Below, one piece after another: positions 60,182 to 64,000 of a stretch of DNA of 64,000 nucleotides. A program made the translations under genes and the position numbers. The stretch's first letter is position 1, and every line of letters starts with the position of its first letter. Origin of the DNA: Apteryx mantelli (lineage: Eukaryota; Chordata; Aves; Apterygiformes; Apterygidae); NCBI RefSeq assembly GCF_036417845.1, contig NC_089981.1:40554668-40618667 (forward strand). Direction: 5' to 3'. The notes under the pieces were generated by a model that worked only from the letters and a program-made list of their open reading frames with translations, was not told where the DNA came from and did no database searches.

Positions 60182-60322
60182 TCATTTGTTTGCAACAGCA
60201 GAAAGCTGGTCCCGGATCCTTCCCAGCCCTTCTAACATAGTGTCCAGGGTTTCTTTATTCATTTCTACAGTCAGTGCAGAAACAACAGGATTATTTCCAC
60301 ATAAGGCAGCATCTTCCTGAAT
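60182..60322 (-). CDS. COMMD9: COMMD9 last coding exon
   Basis: COMMD9 is one of ten COMM-domain proteins forming the COMMD ring of the Commander complex (with CCDC22, CCDC93 and the Retriever subunits). That complex recycles membrane receptors from endosomes; COMMD9 is also linked to Notch receptor traffic. The exon follows a TTTTCAG acceptor (AG at 60324-60323), opens in phase 0 with IQEDAALCG, and ends LDTMLEGLGRIRDQLSAVAN plus Lys and TGA (60184-60182), 46 codons in all. Human COMMD9 ends with almost the same residues (LDTMLDGLGRIRDQLSAVAS plus Lys). This is the C-terminal half of the COMM domain, which mediates COMMD-COMMD pairing. An ATG upstream at 60385 is intronic read-through, not a start. 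Confidence 0.95.
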   Translation of the reverse strand: MQEDAALCGNNPVVSALTVEMNKETLDTMLEGLGRIRDQLSAVANK

Positions 60323-61183
60323 CTGAAAATAGAATACAGGTGGTAGTTGTATGAAAAACCCATCCACATGTTTTTCCACTGCCACTAGGAAAGTCGGTGC
60401 TTAATGGATGGATTAAGAAAAGTGTTCCAAATCTGGCGTCCAGTGCCATCCTGAAAGACCAGGGCACATTTCCTAAGCTGCGTGCCCTCACCAGTGAAGT
60501 GCACTCCCATTGACAGAGTGCAAGTAAGCACATGCAGCAATAAGTAAGAGAAAATTCTTAAGAGTCTTACAGCAGGGAAGCCGCATCCCTATCAGAAGCA
60601 TCTTAGCAGATACCTCATACGATACTTAATCCCATCCCACACATGCAAATTAGATCTTCCTCCTTCTTTCGAGCATACCTATCCAATTTTATTAATTCAG
60701 AGGGATCAAGAATTGCATGGAATATGAGAAGTTTGGTTATGCCCCCCAAATGATAGATGTGGCCAGTGAAGAAAGTTACTAATAATCAAAAGCCATCTCC
60801 CAACTAATGCAATCAGCTAAGCATGCTACCAAGCCTTGAGTGGTTTAGAAGTAAAGGCCAATGGCTCCTCCATGACGTGCCGTCTTTCTTTCTACAGAGA
60901 ACATTGCTTGACCAGGGGCAAATATGCTGTCTCCTCCTCATGCAAAGAGACCTCTCCTTTAAAACAAGATGGCTCTCACCAGGGACCTCGTTCCCAGGCT
61001 CCACGGTATTTCACAGATCTTCTGTGAGAAAGCCCATTAATTGCTCAGCGCCTTTCTGTTCTTACCCGTTGGGCAACATGCAAACACCACATGCCTGTCT
61101 GAACTGTTTTGTGCTGCCACTCATAAGGCAGGTGTTAGACTCAGTTATTTTGATCCTGTATCCCATGCAGCCACTGTTATTAC
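60323..61183 (-). other. COMMD9: COMMD9 last intron
   Basis: GT-AG intron of 861 bases on the minus strand, with donor GTAATA at 61183 and acceptor TTTTCAG ending at 60323. The + strand frames over it (60823-61206 and 60836-61027) are antisense chance frames. Confidence 0.9.
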
Positions 61184-61287
61184 CTTCAACTGTAGCAGGC
61201 AAGTAGGGACTGCCATTCTGCTGATGCTGTCTGAAGAGGTCTTGATGTCCACCCTCCAGTCCATGTCAACCAGGCGAGGAAGGGAGA
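61184..61287 (-). CDS. COMMD9: COMMD9 penultimate coding exon, start of COMM domain
   Basis: The exon begins after a TTTTCAATCCCTCAG acceptor (AG at 61289-61288) with two bases completing a codon. It then encodes 34 residues: SLPRLVDMDWRVDIKTSSDS followed by ISRMAVPTCLLQLK. Human COMMD9 has SLPRLVDLDWRVDIKTSSDS at the same place, so identity is very high. It contains the start of the COMM domain, including the conserved Trp of the DWRVD segment. The exon ends in phase 0 before GTAATA and joins the last exon as LLQLK-IQED, as in human LLQMK-IQED. Earlier exons, encoding the N-terminal helical domain, were not found to its right and are presumably beyond 64000. Confidence 0.95.
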
Positions 61288-64000
61288 CTGAGGGATTGAA
61301 AACCAGGAGTCAGTTAGGCACAGCTTCTCCACTAACAGGGTTCTGCTGACCCTGTGAAAATGGGCAATTCTAATGCTGCCACCTGATTTCATACCATTTT
61401 TGCCCTGCAATAAGCCAATCTGTGAAGACCTCCTCATGACACTGGAAGGACAAATGGGGTTCTCCTATCATCATATGTAAGCATGGTACAGTGCAAGACA
61501 AGCACAGTTAAGTCCACAAAGCAGCTGGGAAAAGAACAATAAGATGTTTTCTCCACCTCTTCACCCCTTTCTTTGCCTTGTTGCCTGCAGCATTCAACCA
61601 GTATTTCAGCATGAGTTGCTCTGGGACTTACTGTGCTTATTGCTCTGTTCTGTAACCACTGAAAAACCACATAGAAATGCTCTTAAAAAGCAAGTAGATC
61701 TGACTAGGCTGTCCTGTCAAGAAGGTTATGCAGCTATCTCTTGCAGAGAGAAGAGACAGGGATTCTCTCTCATGATGGTGTGTACTTAATGCAGCTCTTT
61801 GCACTTTGACCCCTGAAGAGTCCCTAAGTGTCATACAAACCGAAAATAAAAGCTGTGGTTAAGGTTTTTCCAAAAAACCTTGGCACCAACAGACCTGACT
61901 GCAAGTGCTCTTTATCAGCTCCTAGGAGCATAACGTTTTTCAACAGTGTTTTTCACCTTCTAGTGAGAGATACTAAAAGAAACACGAAGAAGATATTCAA
62001 GTGAAACTGTGGCAGGTATTTAGATGAGTGGCATACAGATATTCTTGCTGGTGTTTGAACAAAATAAACATTCCTACTCTCATAAAGAAAATACAGTTTT
62101 AACCCAGAAAAGGATGCAGTATTGATATTCTCATCTCAGATTTACAGGTATTTTCTATTAAAACTCCAACACAGAGGAAAGCATAATTACCTATGCAACC
62201 GGATTACAACAACAGATGTTAAAAGGTAACGCTTGAGCTCCTGACTGCCCAGTGGAAAGATGCACAAAACACATTTTAGCACTGGAATCCAGGAATTTGG
62301 AAAATGTCTGTAAGGTAAATGCCTTATTTAAAATATATATAAAGAAAAAAAGTTGTAAGGCATAGTTTAACAGGGCATGCTTAATGTCATTTCCCATTTT
62401 GGAATTGTTACATTTACAAGAAATAGAGCATCTCTTGCACCTTTTGCAACTCCATTTTCTTTTAAGAGCTGAGCTGCACTTCCAATGTTTGGAAGTGCAG
62501 CATCCAATTTCCTGGGGAAGAGAGTAAACCCTCAGTAGAAGAGAAGTCCACACCAAGGACACAGAAACAATAACAAATTCTTTGAGTTTGAGAAAGGAAT
62601 TTGCAGCATTACACATTTAACTACCTAAACTATGTCAGAACCGATGGCTACAGGGTGCCTAAGGAAACATTGTTCCTGTTTATGTCAGTCAGGAATTTTC
62701 AAAGGAGTCTGAAAGAAACATAGGTCCAACCCCATAAAAGATTGATAGGGAGGTTCTCAGACTCAATTTAAAATCTCAGCTGTGGTGCTTGGCAGGTTTG
62801 CATCTGCTAGGTTCAAAGATATCATACTGAGTGCATTTGTCAAAGCCTTATTAAACTTGGTTTACAGCAGCTATTTGCTACCTATTTAAGGATACCAGAG
62901 GGGGTGAAGAAGCAAAGACTAAAGTTCTGTTGAGTGCTAAGTGCTGTCCCAACAGGCAACTGCAGCCCATCTGGAGTCTGTCTATCATAAGGCGCCTAGC
63001 TTCCTTCCCAAGGGCTGATCCCATCCGATAGCTATCCTTCCTACTGACTCCAGATGCTCAGTTGCTTGCTAACCGATGCTGACAGAAATTTCTCTTTGTA
63101 TCTGGGGAAAGTCTGAGCAGAACTCCAGCGGAAAGTGCAGAATTGGCTGCCTTGCTCTTGCATTTGGATCAAATTCCAATTTATAGTCCATCAGGGCCAG
63201 CACTTGGCAGCATTTGCAACAACATAAAATGCATCTGTTTAGTCTTGTATGTTAATTTGAAAAGATTCATTGCTGGTGGCTTGGGAGGGGCAGGAAACCA
63301 TCCATATTTTTATGTTAATATAGATCAATCAATTGAAACGTCTGTTCTTTAAATCATTGCCTCAGCCCCTATGTAGCACATGGCAGATGTTTCATGAATA
63401 TAATACTAAAATGATCCATCATTTCCCAGAAGGCAATCTTATTGCAACAGGGTTAAATATTCACCCAAAGAGTACTAGAACACAAGTTTCGGAGCAGAGT
63501 TCCTGGGTGGTGTTCCAAGAGTCACACATGCAGCCTTGCTACTGGGTTATGAAGACCTAGCTGGTGTGTCATGCTTGCTCTCATTTCCTCTAATGCATGA
63601 TACTGTTAGGGATACAGGAAAAAGCATTATGTCTCTTGGTAACACTAGAGCTATGTTTAACATAAGCAACTGCTGTACTGTTTTAGCATTATGCAATAGT
63701 TTCCTCTCCCACCCTATCTCTTCACCATTTATACTCTAGAGATTTTAGAGGGAAAGTGGTTTTCCTAGTCTTTTGTGCCATATTGTTACCCTGTTGAGCA
63801 TTATCTCCTCTGCCAACTAAGAAAGAGGTCAAGAGGATCTATGCAGACCGCAAAGTACTCTCTTACATATCTGCTCTCTCGTAAGCCTTCAGGTGTTACA
63901 GCTGTGAAGAAAACATAAGGAAAAAAACAAAGTGGTGTAGCTGCCTGGATTGCTTAACTGGGATGCAGGTCACTGCCAGTGATGCTATTGTTAAAGTCAG
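61288..64000 (-). other. COMMD9: COMMD9 intron, running off the right edge
   Basis: At least 2.7 kb of intron. I looked on the minus strand for the preceding exon, which in human encodes the stretch ending STWRTEAQANQ, and did not find it. The 141-codon minus frame at 62191-62616 shows no COMMD9 similarity. No repeat was recognised. Confidence 0.6.

Noticed and set aside
60323..60385. ATG at 60385 in frame with the COMMD9 last exon
   Set aside because: It lies upstream of a clear TTTTCAG acceptor, and the residues between are not COMMD9-like; intronic read-through.
62191..62616. 141-codon minus-strand frame, the longest outside the CR1, next to COMMD9
   Set aside because: Low-complexity Phe/Lys/Cys-rich translation, no COMMD9 similarity, no splice context; several other frames of 118-132 codons in the window are equally anonymous.
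63850..63912. Minus-strand TTTTCTTCACAG followed by a short open stretch and GTAAGAG, looking like a small COMMD9 exon
   Set aside because: The encoded VTPEGLRESRY does not match any COMMD9 segment I know, and 35 bases is not an expected exon size; probably a decoy splice pair.

Overview
The window is vertebrate nuclear DNA, most likely from a bird. Coding sequence is sparse and split by GT-AG introns. The one large mobile element is a CR1 LINE whose 3' end has the avian form: a GGTTGGACTAGATGATCTCC-like tail ending in ATTCTGTG octamers. Several much older CR1 and MIR-like fossils are also present. No operons, Shine-Dalgarno sites, CRISPR arrays or rRNA/tRNA genes were seen.

Two real genes are supported, and they converge. 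LDLRAD3 lies on the + strand, with its transmembrane exon at 26857-27202 and its last coding exon at 28840-29098. A probable long 3' UTR follows, ending near an AATAAA at 33735-33740. Everything left of 26857 is read as one large LDLRAD3 intron. COMMD9 lies on the - strand and is represented by its last two coding exons (61184-61287 and 60182-60322), with the remaining exons presumably beyond the right edge. The LDLRAD3-COMMD9 order and convergent orientation match human 11p13.

Layout: 1-3290 intron; 3290-6677 a GC-rich, 5'-truncated but otherwise nearly complete CR1; 6678-26856 intron with ancient antisense CR1 pieces (about 13970-16600), MIR-like pieces, a probable short inverted-repeat DNA transposon (23436-23651) and microsatellites; 26857-33760 the 3' part of LDLRAD3; 33760-60070 intergenic DNA with MIR-like fossils and simple repeats; 60070-64000 the 3' part of COMMD9.

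The two genes do not form a pathway. LDLRAD3 encodes a type I membrane protein with PPxY motifs for HECT-type ubiquitin ligases. COMMD9 encodes a subunit of the Commander endosomal recycling complex. No convincing undescribed system was found. The points most worth a second look are the CR1 with both catalytic domains altered, a tandem NAGNAG acceptor in LDLRAD3, a 21-T tract against the LDLRAD3 transmembrane-exon acceptor, a short cysteine-rich antisense reading frame at 946-1086, and a tRNA-like stretch lying between two pieces of an old CR1.
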